Part shown: positions 9,333 through 16,075 of the stretch, piece by piece | Position numbering within the stretch: the stretch's first letter is position 1 | Layout: each line of letters opens with the position of its first letter | DNA from: Phycisphaerales bacterium | GTDB taxonomy: Bacteria > Planctomycetota > Phycisphaerae > Phycisphaerales > UBA1924 | Reading direction: 5' to 3' | NCBI GenBank assembly: GCA_040217175.1 | Contig: JAVJNT010000001.1 | Location: 1,550,001-1,614,000 of the forward strand | DNA length: 64,000 nucleotides | Position numbers and translations under genes: made by a program | The notes under the pieces: model-generated | The model's database searches: none | The model's input: the letters and a program-made list of their open reading frames with translations, nothing else | Told to the model about the DNA's origin: nothing

Positions 9333-9808
9333 CAGCCTGCCCCCATCTCGCCGTCCAGCGGCCACGACTCCACGGTCGGCTCCCACGCATCGTCGAGCGA
9401 CTCGGCGTCTTCGGCCAGCGTCTCGGTCCAGGCCACGTCGGCGAAGAGGTCCGCGTACTCGAGCGCGGCGTCGACGTGCTCGTCGAGGGCGACGGTGCTC
9501 ACGACGTTCGGCTGATCGGTCGGCGTCGTCGCCGGAGACATCCACGACGCACCCGCCCAGGCGAGCAGGCCGACGGCGGCCGCGGCCGCGATCGGCGCCA
9601 TCCATCTCACCGGGCCGATCCTGGCCAACACGCCGGTCCGCCGCGAACGACCGTCGCGTAGCGCCTGAACGGAGGCCTGGTAGACCCGATCCTCGAGTCC
9701 ATCCGGCGCGTCGACGGGGAGTGCGCGTAGCTGATCGGCCACGCCGCGAACGTCCTCGGGCAGGCGCTCGGAATCGTGCTCGTGATGGTGTTGGTTGAAA
9801 GACGCCAT
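9332..9808 (-). CDS. Putative anti-sigma factor, single-pass membrane protein
   Basis: 158-residue protein: a soluble N-terminal part with a His cluster (NQHHHEHDSERL), one membrane segment (about residues 70-90, WMAPIAAAAAVGLLAWAGASW), then an acidic outer domain. It sits 74 bp after an ECF sigma gene on the same strand, which is the usual place for an anti-sigma factor. There is no canonical ZAS zinc motif (HxxxCxxC), so the assignment rests on context and topology only. The stop overlaps the next start. Confidence 0.6.
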   Translation of the reverse strand: MASFNQHHHEHDSERLPEDVRGVADQLRALPVDAPDGLEDRVYQASVQALRDGRSRRTGVLARIGPVRWMAPIAAAAAVGLLAWAGASWMSPATTPTDQPNVVSTVALDEHVDAALEYADLFADVAWTETLAEDAESLDDAWEPTVESWPLDGEMGAG

Positions 9809-9882
9809 GGAAACCCCTCCGATTCAATCCGACCAACGCCGCCGACGCCACTTTAATGCACGCTCGGGCGTCCGAAAACGCT

Positions 9883-10476
9883 CTACGCGGTCGATTCCTC
9901 TGCCTCGGCCGCCTCCAACACGGCCCGCAACTTCCGCAGCGCCCGGTGGTGACGGGCCAGGACCGTTCCCAGCGGCTGCCCGAGCATCTCGGCGATCTGC
10001 TTGAAGCTCATGTCGGCCCGATGACGCAGCTCGATGACCTCTCGGTCTGCCGGGGGCAGGCCCGCCAGGGCGACCCGAAGGCCATCGGTTTCTTCGTGTT
10101 CGGTCGGGGCGCCGGCTTGCAGGCCCTCGGCGGCGTCTCCGAGGTCGTGGGTCGCGTGCCGCTTGCGGGCCCGGGCGTCGTCGCGCAGGCGGTTCATGGC
10201 GATGCGGAAGAGCCAAGCCTCGAACCTGCCCTGCTCCTGGTAGCGGCCCTGGCCCAGCACGCGGGCGACCGTCACGAACACGCTCTGGGTGATCTCTTCG
10301 GCCCGGGCCGGGTCGCACCCGCGGCTGCGGAGCAGGCCGAAGACGCGGCGGGCGTACTCGGCCACGATCTCGCGCCAGGCGTCTTCATCGCCGTCGGCAG
10401 CGCGCAGCACGAGCTCGCGGGCGTGCGCCTCGCGTTCGTCCGGCGCGTCCTGTCGTTCTCGGTCCTCGCTGGGCAT
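9883..10476 (-). CDS. ECF-family RNA polymerase sigma factor
   Basis: 197-residue ECF sigma factor. Region 2 contains ARRVFGLLRSRGCDPARAEEI and TQSVFVTVAR plus FEAWLFRIAMNRLRDDARARK; region 4 contains LPPADREVIELRHRADMSFKQ and the helix-turn-helix GTVLARHHRALRKL. The start is placed at the ATG before PSEDRER; an in-frame open stretch of 27 codons upstream has no homology-like content. No good Shine-Dalgarno is visible. It heads an operon with a putative anti-sigma factor and a secreted coiled-coil protein, so it probably responds to an envelope signal. Confidence 0.88.
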   Translation of the reverse strand: MPSEDRERQDAPDEREAHARELVLRAADGDEDAWREIVAEYARRVFGLLRSRGCDPARAEEITQSVFVTVARVLGQGRYQEQGRFEAWLFRIAMNRLRDDARARKRHATHDLGDAAEGLQAGAPTEHEETDGLRVALAGLPPADREVIELRHRADMSFKQIAEMLGQPLGTVLARHHRALRKLRAVLEAAEAEESTA

Positions 10477-10542
10477 GCCCGCTCGATTCCCCGCGTCGGG
10501 AGCAACGCCCGCCGCGTCCGCCCGATTGCATCGGCCGCCGGC

Positions 10543-10548
10543 TAGCCT
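10543..10548 (+). promoter_or_regulatory. Candidate -10 box, leaderless start of the DUF4286-like gene
   Basis: TAGCCT, seven bases before the ATG at 10556, where no Shine-Dalgarno is present. One of a series of such hexamers in this window. Confidence 0.35.
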
Positions 10549-10555
10549 GAGCATC

Positions 10556-10903
10556 ATGCTGGCCTACACCGTCACCGCGACCACCACCGACCCCGCCGAG
10601 GCCGAGCGATTCATCGACTGGCTGGCCGGCGACCCCGACGCCGGCCGCACCGGGCACGCCGCCGACGTCGTCGAGGCCGGCGGCATCAGCGCCCAGATCG
10701 TTCGTGTCGAAGGCGGGCCGGGCGAGCCCATCCGCGTCGAGTGCCGGTACGTGTTCGAATCCGCCGAGGAGTTCGCCCGGTACGAGCAGGGCCCGGCCGT
10801 GCCGCTGCGGGCCGAGGGCAAGGAACTCTTCCCGCCCGACGGCCCCCTGAAGCTCGGCCGGAGCGTGGGCGAGGTGGTGATCGAGGCTGGCCTCGCCCGA
10901 TAG
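10556..10903 (+). CDS. DUF4286-like small protein
   Basis: 115-residue cytoplasmic protein that reads like the DUF4286 family (short ferredoxin-like fold; function unknown). Indicative stretches are YTVTATTTDPAEAERFIDWL and RYVFESAEEFARYEQGPAV followed by LRAEGKELFPPDG. The start is set by the ATG at 10556; a longer open frame upstream is antisense to the sigma gene. There is no ribosome-binding site, but a TAGCCT hexamer ends 7 bp upstream, so the mRNA may be leaderless. It is divergent from the sigma gene at 9883-10476. Confidence 0.7.
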   Translation: MLAYTVTATTTDPAEAERFIDWLAGDPDAGRTGHAADVVEAGGISAQIVRVEGGPGEPIRVECRYVFESAEEFARYEQGPAVPLRAEGKELFPPDGPLKLGRSVGEVVIEAGLAR

Positions 10904-10987
10904 GCTGGACTGCGGGACGCCCTGATCCTGCCGAAGGGCGAACGCCGGACGCCCCGGGTCCGTAGTCAGGCGTCAAGCGTGCCCGGC

Positions 10988-11003
10988 GCCGCATCGATGC
11001 GGC
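10988..11003. promoter_or_regulatory. 16-bp perfect palindrome upstream of a sigma factor gene
   Basis: GCCGCATCGATGCGGC is a perfect inverted repeat that ends 24 bp before the TTG start of the sigma factor at 11028. It could be an operator; it could also fold in the mRNA leader. It lies in a 124-bp gap with no other recognisable element. Confidence 0.35.
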
Positions 11004-11027
11004 CGCCGCTACCTCCGGAGCCCCGAC

Positions 11028-11675
11028 TTGCCAGAACCCGACGAGCGGCTATTCGAGCAGTATCGTGCGGGCGACCTCGACGCGTTCCGGCGGCTCGTCG
11101 AGCGTTATCGGAACGATCTCGTCCGGTTCCTTTACCGCCTCACCGGCTCGGCCCACGCCGCCGAGGACGTGTTCCAGGACACGTTTTTGCAGGTTCACAC
11201 GTCGGCGGCCAGCTTCGATACTTCTCGGAGGTTCAAGCCGTGGTTATTCACGATCGCGGCGAACAAGGGGCGGGACTACCTGCGTAAGAAGGGCCGGCGG
11301 CCGGCGAGTGAACTCAACGCGCCGATCGCCAGCGACGGCGAGGGGGCCACCTTCATCGACCTGCTCGAGGTCGAGATTCCCCCTCCCGACGCGGGACTGG
11401 AGCGTGCGGAGCTGGAGCGCCTCGTGCAGGACGCGGTGCAGCGGCTCTCGCCCACGCTCAGGGAGATTTTGCTCTTGGCCTACTTCCAGCGGCTCAGCTA
11501 CGCCCAGATCGCCGACGACCTGGAGATCCCCCTGGGGACGGTCAAGAGCAGGCTGCACGCGGCCGTGGCGTCGTTCGCCAAGCACTGGAAGGCCGTGATG
11601 CACGAGAACAACCTGACCGAGCAGGGCCACGACCTCAAGCGGGCCGGCGGCGAAGCGGGGGGCACGGCCCGATGA
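11028..11675 (+). CDS. ECF-family RNA polymerase sigma factor (coupled to anti-sigma/prepilin chimera)
   Basis: 215-residue ECF sigma factor. Region 2: DLDAFRRLVERYRNDLVRFL, AAEDVFQDTFLQVH and the -10 recognition helix RFKPWLFTIAANKGRDYLRKK. Region 4: LSPTLREILLLAYFQRLSYA then QIADDLEIPLGTVKSRLHAA. The frame starts with TTG at 11028; CCGGAG lies about 7 bp before it and no ATG in frame would keep region 2 intact. The last four bases overlap the start of the next gene (ATGA at 11672), so sigma factor and partner are translationally coupled. Confidence 0.9.
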   Translation: MPEPDERLFEQYRAGDLDAFRRLVERYRNDLVRFLYRLTGSAHAAEDVFQDTFLQVHTSAASFDTSRRFKPWLFTIAANKGRDYLRKKGRRPASELNAPIASDGEGATFIDLLEVEIPPPDAGLERAELERLVQDAVQRLSPTLREILLLAYFQRLSYAQIADDLEIPLGTVKSRLHAAVASFAKHWKAVMHENNLTEQGHDLKRAGGEAGGTAR

Positions 11676-12889
11676 CACGCGAGGACGACGCACCGATCAA
11701 TCCCGAGCTTGCCGGCGAGGCCCGGTTGGGCGAGGCCGACGTTCGTGCGGTCGATCGCTGGATCGACGGCGAGTCGCCTGCCGACGCCCGCGAGCACCGG
11801 CTGGACGCGTTGCTCGCACTCCTGAACGCCGAGAGCGCGATCTCGGCCGACTCGACCCTGACCGACCTGACCATGCTGCGTGTGCTTCGGGCCAGCGGCT
11901 CGGGCGTGTCGAGCGATGCGGCCGAGGCCCAGCCCGAGCTGAACCCGATGGACGGCGAGGCCCTCGACGCCTGGATGCTGGCCGGCGGCGCGGTCGATCG
12001 CGTGCCGGCCCCACTGCGCGAGCGGGCCGAGCGGTTGCACGGCATGGCGACCCTGGTGAGCCAGGGGTCGCAGCCCGAGGCGTCGAGCGACCTCGTCGAC
12101 AAGCTCATGACCCGCGTGGCGGCGACGCCTGCGCAGCAGCGGCCCGACCCGCAGCCCGAGATTGCCGGCCGCATCCGCCTGGCCGACCTGATGTCGATCG
12201 CGGCGGTGCTGGTAGTGGGCGTGTCGGTCATCTGGCCCATGCTCAGCTCGATGCGCGAGGCCCACTACCGCACCGTGAGCTCGGCCCGCATGGCGGCCGT
12301 GGGCAACGGCATGGCCGCGTACGCGGGCAACTACGGCGCGCTGCCGCAGGCCTCGGCCTCGCTGGCGGGCAACCCGTGGTGGGAGGTGGGCGAGAACCCG
12401 GCCCACTCGAACTCGGCCAACCTGTTCACGCTGGCCCGCGACCGGTTCGTGGAGCTCGCCCAGCTCGCCAGCCCGACCAACCCGCAGGCGCCCACGAGCG
12501 TGACGGGCGAGGACGCCACCGACTGGGGCTCGCTCGACGAGGTGTCGTACAGCTACCTGAACATGTTCGGCCGCGGTGGCCGGGACGGCGGGGCCTCGCT
12601 GCTGACGCCCCGCAGCGCGGTGCTGGCGGATCGCTCGCCCATCGTGCCGCCCAGCAAGCGCGGGGAGGCGGCCCGGGCCGACGCCAACTCGACCAACTTC
12701 GGCGGCCGGGGCCAGCACGTGCTCTTCGGCGACGGCCGGGTCGTGTGGCTGACCAGCCCCGTGTTGGAGAACGGCGACAACATCTGGCTGCCCGGCACGA
12801 TCGAGCGCGACCTGGCCCGCGACGGCCGGGCCACCCTGCGCGGCCGGGAGACGGCCGACGGGCCCGAGGATGCGTTCCTGGTGCCGTGA
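11672..12889 (+). CDS. Anti-sigma-like protein fused to a prepilin-like (H-X9-DG type) domain
   Basis: 405-residue protein with two unlike halves. Residues 1 to about 165 are an Asp/Ala-rich cytoplasmic part that includes WIDGESPADAREHRL, which resembles the start of anti-sigma factors. One membrane segment follows (about 170-190, LADLMSIAAVLVVGVSVIWP). The remainder matches the body of planctomycete DUF1559-like pseudopilins: YRTVSSARMAAVGNGMAAYA, then near the C-terminus a GRGQHVLFGDGRVVW block equivalent to the H-X9-DG motif. The normal prepilin cleavage signal is absent. It overlaps the ECF sigma gene by 4 bp. It probably holds the sigma factor at the membrane (inference from context and topology). 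Confidence 0.75.
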   Translation: MTREDDAPINPELAGEARLGEADVRAVDRWIDGESPADAREHRLDALLALLNAESAISADSTLTDLTMLRVLRASGSGVSSDAAEAQPELNPMDGEALDAWMLAGGAVDRVPAPLRERAERLHGMATLVSQGSQPEASSDLVDKLMTRVAATPAQQRPDPQPEIAGRIRLADLMSIAAVLVVGVSVIWPMLSSMREAHYRTVSSARMAAVGNGMAAYAGNYGALPQASASLAGNPWWEVGENPAHSNSANLFTLARDRFVELAQLASPTNPQAPTSVTGEDATDWGSLDEVSYSYLNMFGRGGRDGGASLLTPRSAVLADRSPIVPPSKRGEAARADANSTNFGGRGQHVLFGDGRVVWLTSPVLENGDNIWLPGTIERDLARDGRATLRGRETADGPEDAFLVP

Positions 12890-12916
12890 GGGCCGGTTTC
12901 GCCCCTCCGGCTGGCT

Positions 12917-12944
12917 TTTCCACGCACGTGACGGCGCCTAGCAT
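12917..12944 (+). promoter_or_regulatory. Candidate promoter for rpmI-rplT
   Basis: TTTCCA, a 16-bp spacer, then TAGCAT (12939-12944). The predicted transcription start is near 12951, giving a leader of about 45 nt before the rpmI ATG. Confidence 0.4.
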
Positions 12945-12995
12945 CTCCGCTCTCGCAGGGCCCTGGCTCTGCGGGGCTGGAAAGGGTTGATTGCC

Positions 12996-13286
12996 ATGCC
13001 GAAGACCAAGCCCCACAAGGGCACGCTCAAGCGAATCCGGATCTCCAAGACGGGCAAGGTCCGCCACCGCTCGGCGAACCACAAGCACTTGAGCTCGCAC
13101 AAGTCGGCCAAGCGCCTGCGCCACCTGCGCAAGGACCCGATCATGGCCAACCCGGATGCGAAGCGGCTGGAGAAGCTGCTGTTCCGCCGCCTGCGCGGTC
13201 GCAACCAGCCCAGGAGCACCATGAAGCGGAGCCCCAGCCCCGAGCAGCGTCGCGCCGAGCGCGAGGCCGCCGCGAAGGACAGCTGA
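12996..13286 (+). CDS. rpmI: 50S ribosomal protein bL35, extended C-terminus
   Basis: Large-subunit protein bL35, recognised by the start MPKTKPHKGTLKRIRISKTG and by RHRSANHKHLSSHKSAKRLR. The protein is 96 residues, against about 65 in most bacteria; the extra residues form a basic tail (RRLRGRNQPRSTMKRSPSPE...). The ATG at 12996 is chosen because bL35 proteins begin MPK; an in-frame ATG three codons upstream is ignored. rplT follows 118 bp downstream as usual, but infC, normally upstream, is not in the window. Confidence 0.95.
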   Translation: MPKTKPHKGTLKRIRISKTGKVRHRSANHKHLSSHKSAKRLRHLRKDPIMANPDAKRLEKLLFRRLRGRNQPRSTMKRSPSPEQRRAEREAAAKDS

Positions 13287-13404
13287 GCCCGCCCGTTGGA
13301 GGGCTTCGGCCCGACTCGTCTTGACAATCGTGTAGGCCCTCGGCCCGGGCCATAAGCCGGCTGGATGCACCAGCCGCCCCTCGCCGAGGCAGGAGATTCT
13401 GATC

Positions 13405-13797
13405 ATGCCCCGCGTTCGCATCGGCTCTGCCCGCAACCGCTCCCGCAAGCGCATCCTCAAGCAGGCCCGTGGCTACTACGGCGCCCGCAAGAACCACCGC
13501 TACCTGGCCAAGGACGCCATCATCCGCGGTGGTGCGTTCGCCTACGCCCACCGCCGGCTCCGCAAGCGCGACATGCGCAAGCTCTGGATCACGCGCATTA
13601 CGGCGGCGTGCAAGATGCGCGGCACGCGGTACAGCGTGGTCATCAGCGGCCTGAAGGTCGCCGGCATCTCGCTGAACCGCAAGATGCTCAGCCAGATCGC
13701 CATCGAGGATCCCAAGCTCTTCGATTCGCTGGTCGAGACGGCGATCAAGAACACCCGCGCGGGCAACCCGGGCGAGTTCAAGCCGGCCGCAGCCTGA
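13405..13797 (+). CDS. rplT: 50S ribosomal protein bL20
   Basis: Large-subunit assembly protein bL20. MPRVRIGSARNRSRKRILKQ, then ARGYYGARKNHRYLAKDAI and LRKRDMRKLWITRITAACK, follow the family from end to end, including NRKMLSQIAIEDPKLFDSLV. The length of 130 residues is slightly above the usual 118. GGCAGGAG lies 10 bp upstream of the ATG. In other bacteria bL20 represses its own operon by binding the leader RNA; whether the 118-bp rpmI-rplT gap holds such a site cannot be read from sequence alone. A terminator hairpin follows at 13822-13845. Confidence 0.97.
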   Translation: MPRVRIGSARNRSRKRILKQARGYYGARKNHRYLAKDAIIRGGAFAYAHRRLRKRDMRKLWITRITAACKMRGTRYSVVISGLKVAGISLNRKMLSQIAIEDPKLFDSLVETAIKNTRAGNPGEFKPAAA

Positions 13798-13821
13798 TTT
13801 CATCGAGAACCACGACACAAG

Positions 13822-13852
13822 AGGCCCGAGCGCAAGCCCGGGCCTTGTTGCT
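13822..13852 (+). terminator. Intrinsic terminator after rplT
   Basis: AGGCCCG (13822-13828) pairs with CGGGCCT (13839-13845) around a 10-nt loop and is followed by the T-rich TGTTGCTTT. It lies 25 bp after the rplT stop, before the convergent response-regulator gene. Confidence 0.7.
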
Positions 13853-13864
13853 TTGGTCGGTCGC

Positions 13865-14344
13865 TCAGTCTTCGCGGAGGAACTTGCGGAGCTGGGCCTG
13901 GGCCTTGTTCAGGTCGGTCTGGAGCTTGCGGACGCGGAGCAGCGAGCGGACGCGGGTGAGCAGTTCGAGCTTGTTGACGGGCTTGGTGAGGAAGTCGTCG
14001 GCGCCGCAGTCGACGGCGCGCTCGACGTCGCCGACCTCGCCCAGAGCGGTCACCATGATGATGGGGATGTCTCGCGTCGCCGGATCGCTCTTGAGCCGCT
14101 CCGTGGCCTGGTAGCCGCTCATCCGCGGCATCATGATGTCCATGAGGATGAGGTCGGGGGCGTCCGCAGCGACGACGTCGAGGGCGGCCTGCCCGTCATG
14201 GGCCACTTGGACGGTGATGCCCAGGTCGTCGAGGTAGGCCTCGAGCAACTCGGCATTCTGCGCGTTGTCGTCGACCACGAGCACGGTGCCGGTCAGCGGC
14301 TCGTCGGCACCGGTCTGGGCCTGCGGGTCTGGCTGCGTGGTCAT
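13865..14344 (-). CDS. Receiver-only response regulator
   Basis: 159-residue CheY-like receiver domain without a classical output domain. The acidic pair is in VLVVDDNAQNAELL, the phospho-acceptor is Asp69 in LILMDIMMPRMSG, the switch residue lies in IIMVTALGE and the invariant lysine in FLTKPVNKLELL. The last 30 residues form a short coiled coil (LRVRKLQTDLNKAQAQLRKF) that could mediate dimerisation. CCGGAGG precedes the ATG at 14344. No histidine kinase is adjacent, so the partner is encoded elsewhere. Confidence 0.9.
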   Translation of the reverse strand: MTTQPDPQAQTGADEPLTGTVLVVDDNAQNAELLEAYLDDLGITVQVAHDGQAALDVVAADAPDLILMDIMMPRMSGYQATERLKSDPATRDIPIIMVTALGEVGDVERAVDCGADDFLTKPVNKLELLTRVRSLLRVRKLQTDLNKAQAQLRKFLRED

Positions 14345-14497
14345 GTGGCCTCCGGAGATTCGTGCTGGCCGGCGTGGGCCGGATAATCGGGGGGATGGCC
14401 CGGAATACGCTGACTTATACGCCCACCGCTCACACCGGGCCGGCTGGCAAGCCGATGGTGGGCTGGAACGGTACACCCCAGCGGCACGGAGGCGTGG

Positions 14498-16072
14498 ATG
14501 GCATCGGTTGTTGTTCGGCGGGGGCAGAGCGGCGGCGTGGCGGATCGAACTCGGGCGATGCTGGCGATGCTGGTGGTGCTGCTTGCGGCGCTGCCGGCGA
14601 CGGCCGGCATGCAGCGAGACCTCCAGCGCGACCTGGAGCGGGCCGTCGCCCAGGCGGGCCTTGACGGGCTCGACGTGGGCGTCAGCGTGGTCGACCTCCG
14701 GACGGGCCGGCGGATCGTGGACATCGACGCCTACGACCCGTTGATCCCCGCCTCGAACATGAAGGTGCTGACGAGCGCGACGGCGCTCATGACGCTCGGC
14801 GACTCGTTCATGTTCGACACGCGGTTCCTGCTGGTCGACGACGCGCTGGTCATCGTGGGCTCGGGCGACCCGGGCCTGGGCGACCCCGCGCTGCTCGCCG
14901 ACATGCCCGAGCCCATGGACGTCGACGCGCTGCTCGACTTCGTTGCCGACGCGATCATGCGGGCCGATCCGGGAGCCATCCGAGAGATCGTGATCGACGA
15001 CCGGGTGTTCGACCGCGACACGGTGCACGAGGATTGGCCCGAGAACCAGCTCCAGTACTACTACTGCGCCGAGGTGGGCGGGCTGAACTTCCACCTGAAC
15101 ATCGTCAACGTGTTCGCACGCGACACGTCGCTGAACCAGCCCGCGCGGATCGTGCTCGAGCCCGACGCCAGCAGCATCGAAATCGAGAACAAGACCCGGA
15201 CGGCCGCACGGCGCACGCCCGCGGGCCGACCGCACCAGAGCGCGATCTCGATCGCTCGCGACGAGGCCGGCAACCGCTGGCGTGTTTCGGGCGAGGTGTC
15301 TCGGTCGGTGGGCGCCCCCACCGCGGTGCGCGACACGGCGATCGTCTTTGGCGAGCTGCTCGCCGAGCGGCTGGAGCACCGCGGGGTCGAGATCGGTGAC
15401 GCCCACGCCTTGCCGGGCGAAGCGGTTCGGCGGGCCGAGGCGGACGAGCGGTTCGAGGGCGAGCCCTTGCTGGTGATCAAGACGCCCATCGCCGAGGTGC
15501 TCAAGCGCTGCAACAGGGATAGCTACAACCTGCACGCCGAAGCGTTGTTCAAGCGGATCGGGCACGAGATTACGCGGCAACCAGGCAGCTGGGTGCTGGG
15601 TGCGGCGGGCATGCGCCAGAAGCTGACCGACGCGCTTGGTCCGACCGCGCTCGACGGGCTGCGCGTGGCCGACGGGAGTGGCATGAGCCGCGACAACAAG
15701 ATCTCGCCCGCCACGCTGACCTCGCTGCTCGCGCACATGCACGTCACGAGCGACGAGTCGGCTCGCGTCCTCTTCCGCGACTCGCTCGCCCGTTCGGGAG
15801 AGGGCACGCTGCGGCGTGGGTTCTTGTCGCCTGCTTCGCTCCAGCACGACGTGCTGGCCAAGACGGGCTATCTGAACCACGTCCGCACGATTTCCGGCTA
15901 CGTCGTGCCCAAGGGCAGCAGCGAGCCGATCGCGGCGTTCTCGATCCTCATGAACGGCTTCAACACGAGCGACGGCTTGCGAAGCCGAGAGCTGCGCAAC
16001 GAGATGGTTCGCCTCATCGATCGCAAGGCGGCAGAACTGGGCCGCGTGGTCGTGCGGCCCGGCACACCGTAG
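14498..16072 (+). CDS. dacB: D-alanyl-D-alanine carboxypeptidase/endopeptidase, PBP4 type (peptidase S13)
   Basis: Periplasmic peptidase that trims or opens peptidoglycan peptide cross-links. The 524-residue protein has a signal segment (MLAMLVVLLAALPATAG) and the three active-site motifs of the S13 family: SxxK at Ser86-Lys89 (PASNMKV), the SxN-type block DGSGMSRDN near residue 395, and KTG in VLAKTGYLNHVRTI near residue 455. The large insertion between the first two motifs is typical of PBP4. GGAG lies about 7 bp before the ATG at 14498. The next gene is convergent with only 3 bp between stops. Its presence supports a peptidoglycan wall in this planctomycete. Confidence 0.92.
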   Translation: MASVVVRRGQSGGVADRTRAMLAMLVVLLAALPATAGMQRDLQRDLERAVAQAGLDGLDVGVSVVDLRTGRRIVDIDAYDPLIPASNMKVLTSATALMTLGDSFMFDTRFLLVDDALVIVGSGDPGLGDPALLADMPEPMDVDALLDFVADAIMRADPGAIREIVIDDRVFDRDTVHEDWPENQLQYYYCAEVGGLNFHLNIVNVFARDTSLNQPARIVLEPDASSIEIENKTRTAARRTPAGRPHQSAISIARDEAGNRWRVSGEVSRSVGAPTAVRDTAIVFGELLAERLEHRGVEIGDAHALPGEAVRRAEADERFEGEPLLVIKTPIAEVLKRCNRDSYNLHAEALFKRIGHEITRQPGSWVLGAAGMRQKLTDALGPTALDGLRVADGSGMSRDNKISPATLTSLLAHMHVTSDESARVLFRDSLARSGEGTLRRGFLSPASLQHDVLAKTGYLNHVRTISGYVVPKGSSEPIAAFSILMNGFNTSDGLRSRELRNEMVRLIDRKAAELGRVVVRPGTP

Positions 16073-16075
16073 GAC

